DNA from: Nemertoderma westbladi
Lineage: Eukaryota > Xenacoelomorpha > Nemertodermatida > Nemertodermatidae
Direction of reading: 5' to 3'
Assembly: GCA_032718475.1 (NCBI GenBank)
Contig: JAUCBJ010008255.1
Coordinates: 1 to 43,269, forward strand
Length of the DNA stretch: 43,269 nt
Under the pieces are notes generated by a model, which was not told where the DNA came from, made no database searches, and was given only the letters and a program-made list of their open reading frames with translations. Of this stretch, positions 19,076-30,238 are shown one piece after another; position 1 is the first letter of the stretch, and each line of letters starts with the position of its first letter. The position numbers and the translations under genes were made by a program.

Positions 19076-20031
19076 AATGACCACAAATCAATGCCATCAT
19101 GACCTTCAACCAACTCAAATACATTACCAGGGATGAACACGATGTCCTGAGATGCCAGGTTTATCAAAAGTGTGGATCTCTAAGTAGAATAACGCATTGT
19201 AACATAAACACTATATCAGCTAATCTTGGACCTGACTTATGCATAATACCTATTGCTTTACATGAATGTCAGAAGTTAATGACGTGAACGAGCTTCGGTA
19301 TCGTCTTTTCTGTTCAAAACATGGATATATCGAGTCAACCTTGCTGCCACCTTGTAAATACTGTTTTAAGAGAGACACCTATCCCGAGCCAACTACCAAT
19401 CGTATATAAGCTTAGTACCCATCATCAATTCATCAAACAAAACAAAGACCCAAGACTTTCCTGCCTGTTCTATACAAAACAAAGAGGTGAAGTCGCGCTA
19501 GGTCCTTAAGAGCGATGAGTCCCATTGCTATTTAAAGGAGCAGGTTAGTAAAGGAGCACTTACTGAGGCGTGTTGGGGGAACCAAAAAAATAAACAAAAG
19601 TTAACACATGTTAGATGATTATGCTGGTCTTTATAATTGGGTGTTGAGTCTTTGTTTTGTACTCACTCTGTATCTGCCGACAAAACAAACATCAGCATCA
19701 TTGCATTGAGTTGTGCAAATTCAAGTCATGTACGGAGTAGTCAAGTCAAGACGGAATTTCAATGAACTGAAGCTGTTGACGTGATTTTTGACTAACATAT
19801 TTACACTACTTGTTTTATTCTTATCCCAGGTGACACTTTAAAAATTACCAAAGAATTTCACGAATGTAATATTGCAGTTCTATAATCGCTTTCAGTCCAA
19901 AAACATTCCAAAAGTTCCAAAAAAACCGCTATATATCGCAAATAAATTAATTTTAGTGAATTATGAAAACTATTGAAAATCTTAGTACGAAAGTACTGGA
20001 GATGGGTGCCAGAAAGGGAGTGTGCTCCCTT
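19076..20031. other. No recognised gene
   Basis: Short frames at 19099-19287 and 19321-19509 contain scattered cysteines but match nothing I can name. The rest is AT-rich. Confidence 0.35.
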
Positions 20032-21011
20032 TCTGGATCCTTCAATATTTCACAATATTGTGCGCAGTGTGGTCCTCATGTGTGGGGGCATAAGTATTTA
20101 TATGTTCAGCATACTTTCATTATATGGGATTCCTGATGAAATTATTGCAGCAATCAGATCAGTATACGATGGTTCGACAATATTTGTGTCTACTGTTGAC
20201 GTGACACAGAACCATTTGAAGTGTTATAGGGCGTCCTCCAGGGAGACACACTTGCACCATTCTTGTTCATAATTGTTGTTGACTATGTTCTACGCATGTC
20301 CTTAGATCATCATAATGACTTAGGAGTACTCTCAGAATCACTACAGGGAGCCCAACGGCTCCTCAGCTCATTAGAACAAGCGGCTTCTAGTGTTGGTCTT
20401 TTTATTAACTCCAGAAAGACCGAAATTTTGACAGTTAACTTTGAAAGTCCTCAGCAAGTCTCCGATCGGATGAGCATAAGTTCAAAAGATGGTATGCTTG
20501 AGCATGTGGATGACTTCTGTTACCTGACTTCTGATGACTTCTCCGAGAATTAATCGGAAACTTAAGATCCGATTATTTAGAGCAGCAGTAGTTCCAGTAC
20601 TCCTCTATGGGAGTCCATGCTGGGCTCTAACTGCTGAGGACACCAAATCTCTGGATGGCACATTCACAAGAATGCTACGCCGGGTTCATTGTGTCAAGTA
20701 CAATGCACACATCTCCAACCAGACACTATATAACATTGGAGGTTTCTCATTGGTTCCCCCAAGCTTGACACTGGAACAAAATCGTCTCCGCTTTGCAGGA
20801 CATTGCTTTTGCCGTGAGGACCAGCCAGTGCATAATCTTGTACTTTGGCAGCGTCATGGAGTTGAATAAGCATGGTGGACAGCCCATGACTTTCTTGAGA
20901 CGCATCTTAAAGGACAATGACCTTGAAGATGCGGATGATCTAGCAAGTGTCATGGGTGATAGGGAGTTGTGGCGGAGCAATTTTGTCGACAAGCCGGCAC
21001 AGCTTTCTTAA
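20032..21011 (+). pseudogene. Dead non-LTR retrotransposon reverse transcriptase (RTE-like), internally deleted
   Basis: Successive frames give FSILSLYGIPDEIIAAI, then GVLQGDTLAPFLFIIVVDYV, SLEQAASSVGLFINSRKTE, FRAAVVPVLLYGS, NRLRFAGHC and a C-terminal RRILKDNDLEDADD stretch. This is the palm, thumb and C-terminal order of an endonuclease/reverse-transcriptase LINE. Frame changes occur near 20230 and 20540. The segment that should hold the catalytic F/Y-A-D-D box between LDHHNDLG and LSESLQG is absent, so a deletion removed the active site. The element ends in an AGT trinucleotide run at 21043-21070, a common LINE tail form. Clade placement is by general resemblance only. Confidence 0.75.
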
Positions 21012-21042
21012 AAATGCAGCTGCAATTCAGCATGCCGATCCT

Positions 21043-21070
21043 AGTAGTAGTAGTAGTAGTAGTAGTAGTA
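21043..21070 (+). repeat. (AGT)n microsatellite, likely LINE tail
   Basis: About nine AGT units lie just downstream of the LINE C-terminus at 21011, on the same strand. Confidence 0.85.
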
Positions 21071-21374
21071 AATATGAAAGATATAGATTAATTAATAATA
21101 TTGTTTTATAATCAATAAACTTCCGATAAAAACCAACTGAAACAACAAAAAGGAACAACGTTTTAATATTTTAGTTCTTGTTAGAATGTTTTTATCTTGC
21201 AACCATTATAAATGACAATTAATTATCACCATAATTGTCACAAAAATTGGTTTCACTTAAAGATAAACATGGTCCCTCGAATGCACAGATCGAGTGGATG
21301 CGTATCTATTATTATCAGAGTTTGGAACTCGGGAAAGTTAGCGCTTATTCTGAGTCCCAAAGGCAGTTTCTTTT

Positions 21375-21400
21375 AAAGCCATCTTGATGGCTTTCTAGTT
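21375..21400. other. Short perfect hairpin AAAGCCATC-TT-GATGGCTTT
   Basis: A 9-bp stem with a two-base loop, followed by T-rich DNA. It lies in non-coding sequence and no role is assigned. It does not match the histone 3' stem-loop. Confidence 0.5.
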
Positions 21401-21481
21401 TATTTTTATTTTATTTCTTGTGTTTGAAATGTATTCTTCTGTTGGTTTATTACACAAGAATGTTATTATTTCAGACTATGA

Positions 21482-21679
21482 CCGACCATAGACCACCATG
21501 GCGGAATCCCTCCAACCACAATGCCAATGTGTTTACCTAAAGACTCAGAAGATTACCTATCTGACACTGAATGCGACACAATAGAGACCTACATTTGTGC
21601 TGCAGCAATAAGCGCCTTTAATGTACCCCAAGACACTTCTTGTAGCGCAACTTGCTGTGATGAAGACCTTTGCAACTAA
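21482..21679 (+). CDS. Exon-like end of a Ly6/uPAR (three-finger) domain protein
   Basis: The frame is open from after a TGA at 21479-21481 to the TAA at 21677-21679. The last 35 residues contain TEC, YIC, TSC, SATCC and end DEDLCN followed directly by the stop. The CC-x-x-x-LCN terminus is the hallmark of the three-finger fold of Ly6/uPAR domains, which are small secreted or GPI-anchored disulfide-rich proteins. Only the C-terminal half is visible; no signal peptide or first-half cysteines were found nearby, and no GPI signal follows. It could be the last exon of a spliced gene or a lone relic. TTTCAG at about 21471-21476 is an acceptor candidate, but an in-frame stop follows it in this frame, so the exon start is unresolved. 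Nothing indicates a toxin function. Confidence 0.5.
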   Translation, partial: PTIDHHGGIPPTTMPMCLPKDSEDYLSDTECDTIETYICAAAISAFNVPQDTSCSATCCDEDLCN

Positions 21680-21752
21680 AAATGAATTCTTCAAATAGAC
21701 TAGGACTATTTACTTTATTTTTGAATGTTAGGTCCCATCGCTACTGTACAAG

Positions 21753-22244
21753 ATGAGATTTCTGGTGGGACGGCTAACTAACAAGGAACTGCGCGAACTT
21801 GACATTTCCTATAGGAAGGTGCTGCGTGGACTGATGCACGTAAGCTGTTACGTGCCAAATGCTGTTTTGCACAAGATTACTAACACAACTCCAATCTCCG
21901 CCGTGATCGCTTATGACAACATGTGCTGCTTGCAACAAGCCTGCAATGGTCCGAATGCCACAGAATGTAATTTTCTTGTCTGTCGATACCTTTCTCACGC
22001 AACAATTAAATCCCATGGTGGACTGAGCTCTTGTCAGCAAACTTGCAGCTCCCTGTATCCGCTTCCAAGCGTAAGGTCTCTCTGCACGGCCAGGTATGAC
22101 AGGAGACAACTTAGGACACGGGTCGAGTCAGGATCACTTACAATCCCAGAATTGGGTGGGGTGAATTTCATCCAAAACTGCTTTAGGTGCAATGTTCCCT
22201 TTAGTACCAAAAGAAGGCGGATCCAGCAATACTTTGACCGATAA
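21753..22244 (+). pseudogene. Retroelement-like C-terminal fragment
   Basis: An open frame of about 163 codons begins near ATG 21753 and ends at TAA 22242. The early part (ELRELDISYRKVLRGLM, then YVPNAVLHKIT and TPISAVIAYDNM) looks like the region after the thumb of some LINE reverse transcriptases. The rest is Cys/Arg-rich and not recognised. No catalytic motif is present. It could instead be an unknown host gene, but the neighbourhood of LINE debris favours a relic. Confidence 0.35.
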
Positions 22245-22367
22245 TTCGATCTGTCTGATCTTGATTTTACTTTGATTTCACTGATTCAAGGCTTATTATT
22301 CTTATTACTCTTATTATTTTATATCTATAATTTTGTTATATTCTATATTTGTCTTCCTCTCGAATAG

Positions 22368-22497
22368 TTGCCCCCGCTCTCACCGCTTCCTTCTGCCGAG
22401 ACTGGTGTTGCCCTCCTGGTCGGAAATGCGACCTCCATTATGGGGACCATGGACCTCTCACTCACTAACAACAAGGGACTCTACGGGGTGGTCTATG
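22368..22497 (+). CDS. Candidate internal exon of an unknown gene
   Basis: This 130-bp GC-richer block sits in AT-rich DNA. It is preceded by a T-rich stretch and CTCTCGAATAG (acceptor-like) and followed by GTAAAC (donor-like). One frame reads through it, encoding an Ala/Leu/Gly-rich stretch with SIMGTMDLSLTNN near its end. The protein is not recognised. Splice signals and composition are the only support, and all three frames are open for part of it. Confidence 0.3.
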
Positions 22498-22502
22498 GTA
22501 AA

Positions 22503-22614
22503 CCCTCCCCCTCCCCTCCCCCCCCCCCCTCCTCTCCCTCCCCAATGAAACATACTAACTTACACCCCCCCCTCTCCAATGAAACAGACTAACTTACACC
22601 CCCCCCCCCCCCCC
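22503..22614. repeat. C-rich low-complexity region
   Basis: A run of C-rich tracts includes a twofold repeat of CAATGAAAC(A)-ACTAACTTACACC (about 22543-22600) and a terminal C16 at 22599-22614. Confidence 0.8.
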
Positions 22615-22732
22615 TAGCTTTCGTATATTAATATGTTATTAATATTTACATGATTTCTTTATTATGACTAAATATAAATAAGTTGGACACAATCCAATTA
22701 AATCGCATCAATTAAACCGAATAATTACAAAT

Positions 22733-22955
22733 AATTAATATAAAGGAATAGGGTTAGCTCACAATAATGATCCTTCAATAAATACAAATAATTAATATAA
22801 AGGAATAGGGTTAGCTCACAATAATGATCCTTCAATAAATACAAATAATTAATATAAAGGAATAGGGTTAGCTCACAATAATGATCCTTCAATAAATACA
22901 AATAATTAATATAAAGGAATAGGGTTAGCTCACAATAATGATCCTTCAATAATTA
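22733..22955. repeat. 57-bp tandem repeat, four copies
   Basis: The block TAAAGGAATAGGGTTAGCTC begins at 22741, 22798, 22855 and 22912, giving an exact period of 57. Copies look identical. Since 57 is divisible by three the minus strand stays open, but the 19-residue repeat shows no sign of being a protein. Confidence 0.95.
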
Positions 22956-24295
22956 CAACAGCTGAAAATCTGAATTGGTTTCATGTCAGTGTTTCATATA
23001 GGAATGTAAGTATATAGAGAAGGAACCCTGTGTATCCAATACAGACCCCCCTGGGTTTACTGAACAAGTCTGTAACCAATCCACTGATCGCTGTAATTAA
23101 TGCTAAATATATCCTTTATAAGGATATAAATAGCTGAACTGGTCATTTTGGGTGCAGAATGGAGTGCGATTGTCCAAACAGAGTTGATAGTTTAGTAACA
23201 CGGACGGACGTACAATGACATAGGGTTGTCGGGTAACTTTAGGGAAACCACAACCAGCCACAGTGGGACCGAGATAATTAGAATAGATTAGATAAACATA
23301 TAACATTATAGTAGTTCTGAATGGGAACCAACTCCGTTACACTCATTGTAAACCAATGTTTTATTGGTTAAATAATATAACCAATGGGAACCTCTGAGAT
23401 ATAATTAAAACGTTTTATTAGTAGATGGACCAGGTTTGTGTCTACCAAAGTGACACGTAGCAGATACACAGGTATTAACTCGAATACTCAATACAGATAA
23501 TATGGGAATAAAATCGACCAAGAACGAATTAAAATGGAAATAAATTGAAAGAAATTTATATCATTTATGTATTTATATCTGATATAAATTAATTATTTTA
23601 TATGTAATTTTAGCAAACATTGCGAGCTCTCCCTATGGAATATACTAATAAATCTTTGTTAATATATTTTATATAAATACAGTTAGAAAATTCCATAAAT
23701 TAAAATTAATACAAAATACTCTAAATTATTTTTTGTAACTAAATGTAATATTCTGTAAGATACGGAATTGAACTGATTTTATTCAATCATTTGATCTGAT
23801 CTTCAATGGAATAATTAGGACAGTTTGACGTTCCAACATCTGAACTTCTTTCTGTAGAGGGTTTGAGTACTTTATTAGGATTTCTTTTTTGATTCGCGGT
23901 TATTCTGTAAATAAATGAATAATATAATAATATGTGATGGGATCTGAGTTGGCGTGGGATCCCGACCGGGTAAATCTCTTGTCGTGTTTCCCTCGCATCG
24001 CCGTGTTTATAATGACTATGAATGCTGAAGGCCGTAGGCTGGTAAAATGCAAGAGTTATTGGTTTATCGTTGTTAATAATAGCTGATAAATATATAAGTA
24101 CCAGTAGACAAATTACAGCACAATCAATAGAAGATACCTCGACGGTGGTATACCGTCCAACATCCACAGTAATTAATAGCCAAATGAACACAGTTAATAT
24201 TGTCCAACAGATATATGGAAACTATGGGGAAACTTATTACACAGTCCTACCTACATGGCGACTGACCAAAGGATACACGTTATACTTGCCAGCTG
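22956..24295. other. AT-rich non-coding stretch
   Basis: No recognisable gene. A minus-strand frame at 23787-24191 has 134 codons but ordinary low-complexity AT-driven content and no family pattern. Confidence 0.4.
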
Positions 24296-24317
24296 CCCCC
24301 CCCCCCCCCCCCCCCCC
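24296..24317. repeat. Poly-C tract (22 C)
   Basis: A clean homopolymer in AT-rich DNA, directly next to the LINE debris on the minus strand. Confidence 0.9.
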
Positions 24318-24379
24318 ATTTGTTGGTTTTTCCCCCACTTCTGTCACCCCATGTTCCCTCAGCCCTTGCATCACCTCAT

Positions 24380-25420
24380 ATTCCTTGGTCCTCGATCGAC
24401 ACAAACGTTGTCGATCCATCGTATACTGATCTGATTGCTGCAATTTCATCAGGAATCCCATATAATGAAAGTATGCTGAAGATACATAGGCGAGAGACTG
24501 AATCAAAGGCCTTGAAGAAGTCAACAAAGATAACAGCCAGATGCCTGTCTTCTCTTTGCAGCAGCCTTCACTTCTGCAAAGGAGATATCGCCATTGGGAA
24601 TATCTGGGAGTACAGACTCAAACACTTTTACTTCTATAAAGTTATCAGGCAATACCCTGTCATTATTGAGGAGCTTTTCAAAGTGGGCCTTCCAACCATT
24701 GAGGCGATCGGCTGGTGATTCTGTATTAACCTTGGTGGTTGGTTGGTTTTTCCGCCCACTAAGCAAGTTTATTAATTTTTATGCCTGGGATGATTGCCTG
24801 CTGTTGTCAGAATCATTGATGGCATCAACCTGTTGGTTTATTAGCTCCTGCATATTAACAGAGTACTGCCTGTTCGGGGATCTATATGCAGTCTTAACTG
24901 CATTCTTGGCCGCTGTAGTCTGTTTGAGTCGGGACTTTTCGGCGCCTTATAGAGGTCATATCGGAACTTCTGAATTTTGTGGTCAGTCCAGGGGGCCCTT
25001 TTCCTGTTTCGAGGGTATACAGCAACTTTTTCTGCAGCTGCTAACTTAGCTGCTTCTGTGTAGGCAGTATAGCCCTCACAGTGATCTGCCGCCTCAGAGG
25101 AAAGAACCTCATACCTGTTGCTCAGCTGTAGTGTGAAGCTGTATCTCACACTTGGCTGTAGCAACAGAGAGGACCAGTCATGCCGCGGCAAGGCAGATTT
25201 CGTTGTTCTGCTAGCACGCATACTAAGTCTTACCTTAGCCACAATAAGCCGGTGATCACTGGAGAAGGGTCGAAGTGTAAAAACATTACAGTCTTGTATA
25301 GAGCTCCTTCATTTCCTACGAAACAGAAAATGGCCTATCAGGGTCTTGTGACCACTGGGTCCACTATGAATCCATAGCTTTCCAGTTCCCTTTTTGAACT
25401 AGGTTCCAGCCGAAAACAAT
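24380..25420 (-). pseudogene. Second dead copy of the RTE-like LINE (endonuclease end, linker, start of RT)
   Basis: Reading the minus strand from 25420 down: a SSKRELESYGFIVDPVVTRP stretch of the endonuclease end; then an Arg/Lys-rich linker with YEVLSSEAADHCEGY and APWTDHKIQKFRYDLYK; then NMQELINQQVDAI, LLSGRKNQPTTKV, SPADRLNGWKAHFEKLLNN; and finally FSILSLYGIPDE with IRSVYDG. The last block is nearly the same as the one at 20100-20200 on the plus strand, so both are one family. Stops (for example one between QSSQA and KLIN) and missing segments show it is dead. It is the upstream part of the protein, complementary to the downstream part at 20032-21011. Confidence 0.7.
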
Positions 25421-25990
25421 CCATTTGCAGAGATAAAATCCTGAAGATGGACAGAATTTCGATTAACACTATCGCTATAGACCCTCGGTCCAGTTCGCCA
25501 CACTTTCGATCAGTTCGGTTCAGTTTGGCCCAGATTCGTGTTCGCGTGCTATCCAACTAACAGCTTAGCTTAACTAACTCTGTGCAACTTAATAAACACT
25601 AACTAGTCTGCTGTTGTTATTTAATAGAAGAAACCAATACCGGTGCTGTACCATTATAAAGATTTAAGTAAAAAAAGTCAGTGTTTATTTTATGAACGGA
25701 TGCTACACTTACTTTAATGTTTATTGAGATTATTGTTTATTGACCAACTGGAGTTTGTAAATGGCGAATCATCATAAGTTACACGAAATAGTCCAATTCC
25801 TTCGTTAAATTTACTAAATTGTGTTTCTTTTTGCGGTTAAATTCTTAATCTATAAATAAATAAGGAATAAGAAAATGTCGTTCTATCAGAAAATTGAAAC
25901 ATTAATGATAAACATAACATCTGGAGACAACAATATGACAATACGAACATATGTCAACAATATGACATATAACACATTTATCAACCACAC
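25421..25990. other. Non-coding gap
   Basis: No gene or clear repeat structure was recognised apart from AT-richness. Confidence 0.4.
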
Positions 25991-26146
25991 AACCCCCGTG
26001 AATGCAGATTAAGATTCAGTGGGCACTGCTGGAGAAGTAAACATGAGGTCTTAATACCAGATCTGCTTTTCTGGCAACCAACACAATGAAAGTGTATGCG
26101 TGGACGACCGGCTATAACATAGAAAGACCAACTTGAAAGGGATACA
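25991..26146 (+). pseudogene. Short LINE reverse transcriptase C-terminal relic
   Basis: One frame gives RLRFSGHCWRSKHEV, then LLFWQP, a stop, MRGRPA, another stop, and DQLERDT. The order FSGHC, L-x-x-L-FWQP, RGRP, D-x-LERDT is common at the C-terminus of several invertebrate LINE polyproteins and resembles the FAGHC block at about 20800. Two in-frame stops show decay. Confidence 0.55.
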
Positions 26147-26410
26147 TTTCAACTGTCCAGTCCATTCTCTCTCGTCCTAGTAGTATGTATTAGTGACATA
26201 GTCTAGTCTACTCATGTTTTAGTTTCATTTAATTTATATAACTGTGACATGCAATATACTATATATTTAGTATATCATAGTTTAATGTATAGAAATATGT
26301 TTAGTGACGAATGTTCGATAATAGGTTTGCACTGTGATCAAGCAAAGGCAAAAAAATCATATAATTATTACTTACCAGTAATTAAGATCCAGTTCAGTTG
26401 CCAAATCTTA

Positions 26411-29400
26411 TAACTCCGATGGTTTAGTGGACAGAGTTTATGGTTCCGATGGGTTAGTGGACAGAGTTTATGGTTCCGATGGGTTGGTGGAGAGAGGTTA
26501 TGGTTCCAATGGGTTGGTGGATACAGATTATGGTTCCGTTGGGTTGGTGGATGTAGATTCTGGTTCCGATGGGTTGATGGATAGAAGTTATGGTTCCGAT
26601 GGGTTGGTGGATAGAGTTTATGGTTCTGATGGGTTGGTGGATAGAGGTTATGGTTCCGATGGATTACTGGACAGATTTTATGAGTCCGATGGGTTGTTCG
26701 ATAGAGGTTATGGTTCTGATGGGTTGGTGAATAGAGTTTAAGGTTCCGATGGGTAACTGGATAGAGTTTATGGTTCTGATGGGTTGGTGGATAGAGTTTA
26801 GGGTTCCGATGGGTTACTGTAAAGAGTTTATGGTTCCGATGGGTTGCTGGATAGTGTTTATGGTTCTGATGGGTTGGTGGATAGAGTTTAAAGTTCCGAT
26901 AGGTTGATGAATAGAGTTTATGGTTCGTTATGTTGGTGTAAAGAGTTTATGGTTCCGATGGGTTACTGGATCGAGTTTATGGTTCCGATGGGTTGGTGAA
27001 TAGAGTTTATGTTTCTGATGGGTTGGTGGATATAGTTTATGGTTCCGATGGGTTACTGGATAGAATTTATGGTTCCGTTGTGTTGGTGAATAGAGTTTAT
27101 GGTTCCGATGGGTTGGTGGATAGAGTTTATGGTTCTGATGGGTTGGTGAATAGAGTTTAGGGTTCCGATGGGTTACTGGATAGAATTTAGGGTTCCGATG
27201 GGTTACTGGATAGAGTTTATGGTTCCGATGGGTTGGTGAATAGAGTTTATGGTTCTGAAGGGTGGGTGGATAGAGTTTAGGGTTCCGATGGGTTGGTGAA
27301 TAGAGTTTATGGTTCCAATGGGTTGGTGGATACAGATTATGGTTCCGATGGGTTGGTGGATAGAGTTTATGGTTCCGATGGGTTGGTGGATAGAGTTTAT
27401 CGTTCTGATGGGTTAGTGAATAGAGTTTATGGTTCCGATAGGTCACTGGATCGAGTTTATGGTTCCGATGGGTTGGTGAATAGAGTTTATGGTTCTGATG
27501 GGTTGGTGGATAGAGTTTATGGTTCCGATGGGTTACTGGATAGAGTTTATGGTTCCGATGGGTTGGTGAATAGAGTTTATGTTTCTGATGGGTTGGTGGA
27601 TATAGTTTATGGTTCCGATGGGTTACTGGATAGAATTTATGGTTCCGTTGTGTTGGTGAATAGAGTTTATGGTTCCGATGGGTTGGTGGATAGAGTTTAT
27701 GGTTCTGATGGGTTGGTGAATAGAGTTTAGGGTTCCGATGGGTTACTGGATAGAATTTAGGGTTCCGATGGGTTACTGGATAGAGTTTATGGTTCCGATG
27801 GGTTGGTGAATAGACTTTCTGGTTCTGATGGGTTGGTTGATAGAGTTTATGGTTCCGATGGATTACTGGATAGAGTTTATGGTTCCGATGGGTTGGTGAA
27901 TAGAGTTTATGGTTCTGAAGGGTGGGTGGATAGAGTTTAGGGTTCCGATGGGTTGGTGAATAGAGTTTATGGTTCCAATGGGTTGGTGGATACAGATTAT
28001 GGTTCCCATGGGTTGGTGGATAGAGTTTATGGTTCCGATGGGTTGGTGGATAGAGTTTATGGTTCCGATGGGTTGGTGGATAGAGTTTATGGTTCCGATG
28101 TGTTGGTGGATAGAGTTTATGGTTCCGATGGGTTGGTGGATAGAGTTTAAGGTTCCGATAGGTTGGTGGATAGAGTTTATGGTTCCGATGTGTTGGTGGA
28201 TAGAGTTTATGGTTCCGATGGGTTGGTGGATAGAGTTTATGTTTCCGATGGTTTGGTGGATAGAGTTTATGGTTCCGATAGGTTGGTGGATAGAGTTTAT
28301 GGTTCCGATGGGTTAGTGGATAGAGTTTATGGTTCCGATGGGTTGGTGGATAGAGTTTACGGTTCCGATGTGTTGGTGGATAGAGTTTATGGTTCCGATG
28401 GGTTGGTGGATAGAGTTTATGGTTCCGATGGGTTGGTGGATAGAGTTTTTGGTTCCGATCCGTTGGTGGATAGAGTTTATGGTTCCGATGGGTTGGTGGA
28501 TAGAGTTTATGGTTCCGATGGGTTGGTGAATAGAGTTTATGGTTCGTTGTGTTGGTGAAAAGAGTTTATGGTTCCGATGGGTCACTGGATAGAGTTTATG
28601 ATTCTGATGGGTTGGTGGATAGAGTTTATGGTTCTGATGGGTTGGTGGATATAGTTTATGGTTCCGATGGGTTACTGGATAGAGTTTATGGTTCCGATGG
28701 GTTGGTGAATAGAGTTTATGGTTCTGCTGGGTTGGTGGATAGAGTTTATGGTTCCGATGGGTTGGTGAATAGAGTTTATGTTTCTGATGGGTTGGTGGAT
28801 AGAGTTTATGGTTCTGATGGGTTGGTGGATAGAGTTTATGGTTCCGATGGGTTACTGGATAGAGTTTATGGTTCCGATGGGTTGGTGAATAGAGTTTATG
28901 TTTCTGATGGGTTGGTGGATTGAGTTTATGGTTCTGATGGGTTGGTGGATAGAGTTTATGGTTCCGATGGGTTACTGGATAGAGTTTATGGTTCCGATGG
29001 GTTGGTGAATATAGTTTATGGTTCTGATGGGTTACTGGATAGAATTTATGGTTCCGTTGTGTTGGTGAATAGAGTTTATGGTTCCGATGGGTTGGTGGAT
29101 AGAGTTTATGGTTCTGATTGATTGGTGAATAGAGTTTAGGGTTCCGTTGGGTTACTGGATAGAGTTTATGGTTCCGATGGGTTACTGGATAGAGTTTAAG
29201 GTTCCGATGGGTTACTAGATAGAGTTTATGGTTCCGATGGGTTGGTGAATAGAGTTTATGTTTCTGATGGGTTGGTGGATAGAGTTTATGGTTCCAATGG
29301 GTTGGTGGATAGAGATTATGGTTCTGATGGGTTGGTGGATATAATTTTTGGTTCTGATGGGTTGGTGGATAGAATTTCGGGTGCCGATGGGTTTGTGGAT

Positions 29401-29470
29401 AGAGTTGATGGTTCCGATGGGTTGGTGGATAGAATTTATAGTTCCGATGGGTTATTGGATAGAGTTTATG
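26411..29470. repeat. 30-bp minisatellite, about 100 units
   Basis: The unit is TGGTTCCGATGGGTTGGTGG followed by ATAGAGTTTA, repeated over 3 kb with point variants. Unit length divisible by three keeps most frames open on both strands: VYGSDGLVDR (+) and HRNHKLYPPT (-) decamers. Two 29-bp units (near 26926 and 28541) shift the phase. Higher-order structure is visible: the block at 27001-27200 recurs 570 bp later, and the block at 27241-27350 recurs 660 bp later. The G-rich strand has GG, GGG, GG, GG spacing in each unit. No promoter or splice signal suggests a protein. Confidence 0.95.
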
Positions 29471-30238
29471 AGCTCTACCTATAAAATAAGTAGAAATAAT
29501 ATAATTTATTAATAATGTATTCAAAATAACGGTAATACCAGATTACACTTTGAGACCCCGACTGTAGGATATATTCCATGTAACAATTTATTACTAACTT
29601 ATTCTGAAGTTTTCGATAATTGTGTTCCAAGTAATTTGGTTCCAACATCTCCGTTAAGCCACTAATATTTGAATTCCAGTAGATTCCAGGTTTGTGTTTC
29701 CAGATTTCCTGGTTTCCTAGACTACGACGAATATCTGATAAGGAACAAATCATGTCGGTTCATTACAGTCCAGAATCGGGGTTATCATATCGGATCGGCG
29801 ATACTAAAAGATTTCAAGTCTGTTTTATAATTTAGGCGGTTGTTTGATTTGGTTCAGAGCCTGACAGTTTACTGGTTTACGATGCCGAGATCAGGAGATA
29901 TTCGTATTTCCATCTATAAAAGAGAAAACTTAATAAAATAATTATTAAACTTTAACTTGAATGTATATTTACCATAATATAATAGAAATTGCACTAAATT
30001 TTATATATTTAATATAGTGGATGGTGGGTCGGACACGAATAGCTATAAAATGCTAGTAGAAATTGTGTGTCCGGCCCTGACTGGCACTATAAGTTAAAAA
30101 TAAATATGAAATATTATCCTTACCATTCTTGGTAAATAACATTATTATGGGATATATTCCCATCATATCCAATACATTATTTATCTCTGGTTGGTAACAA
30201 AATTAAACACTGAAAATTTTATATAATTATTTTTATAT
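29471..30238. other. Non-coding gap between minisatellite and gene relic
   Basis: A small hairpin pair GGGTCGGACAC / GTGTCCGGCCC lies at about 30026-30078. Nothing else was recognised. Confidence 0.4.

Noticed and set aside
21375-21400. Histone-type 3' end hairpin or bacterial-type terminator
   Set aside because: The stem and loop sequence do not match the histone stem-loop, and no histone gene is nearby. A bacterial terminator makes no sense in this DNA.
24070-24718. Plus-strand frames over the poly-C tract and LINE debris
   Set aside because: They are Pro-runs from the C tract and antisense of the minus-strand LINE fragment.
28313-29524. 403-codon minus-strand frame in the 30-bp minisatellite
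   Set aside because: The unit length is divisible by three, so every frame without a stop stays open. There is no start context, promoter or non-repeat domain.
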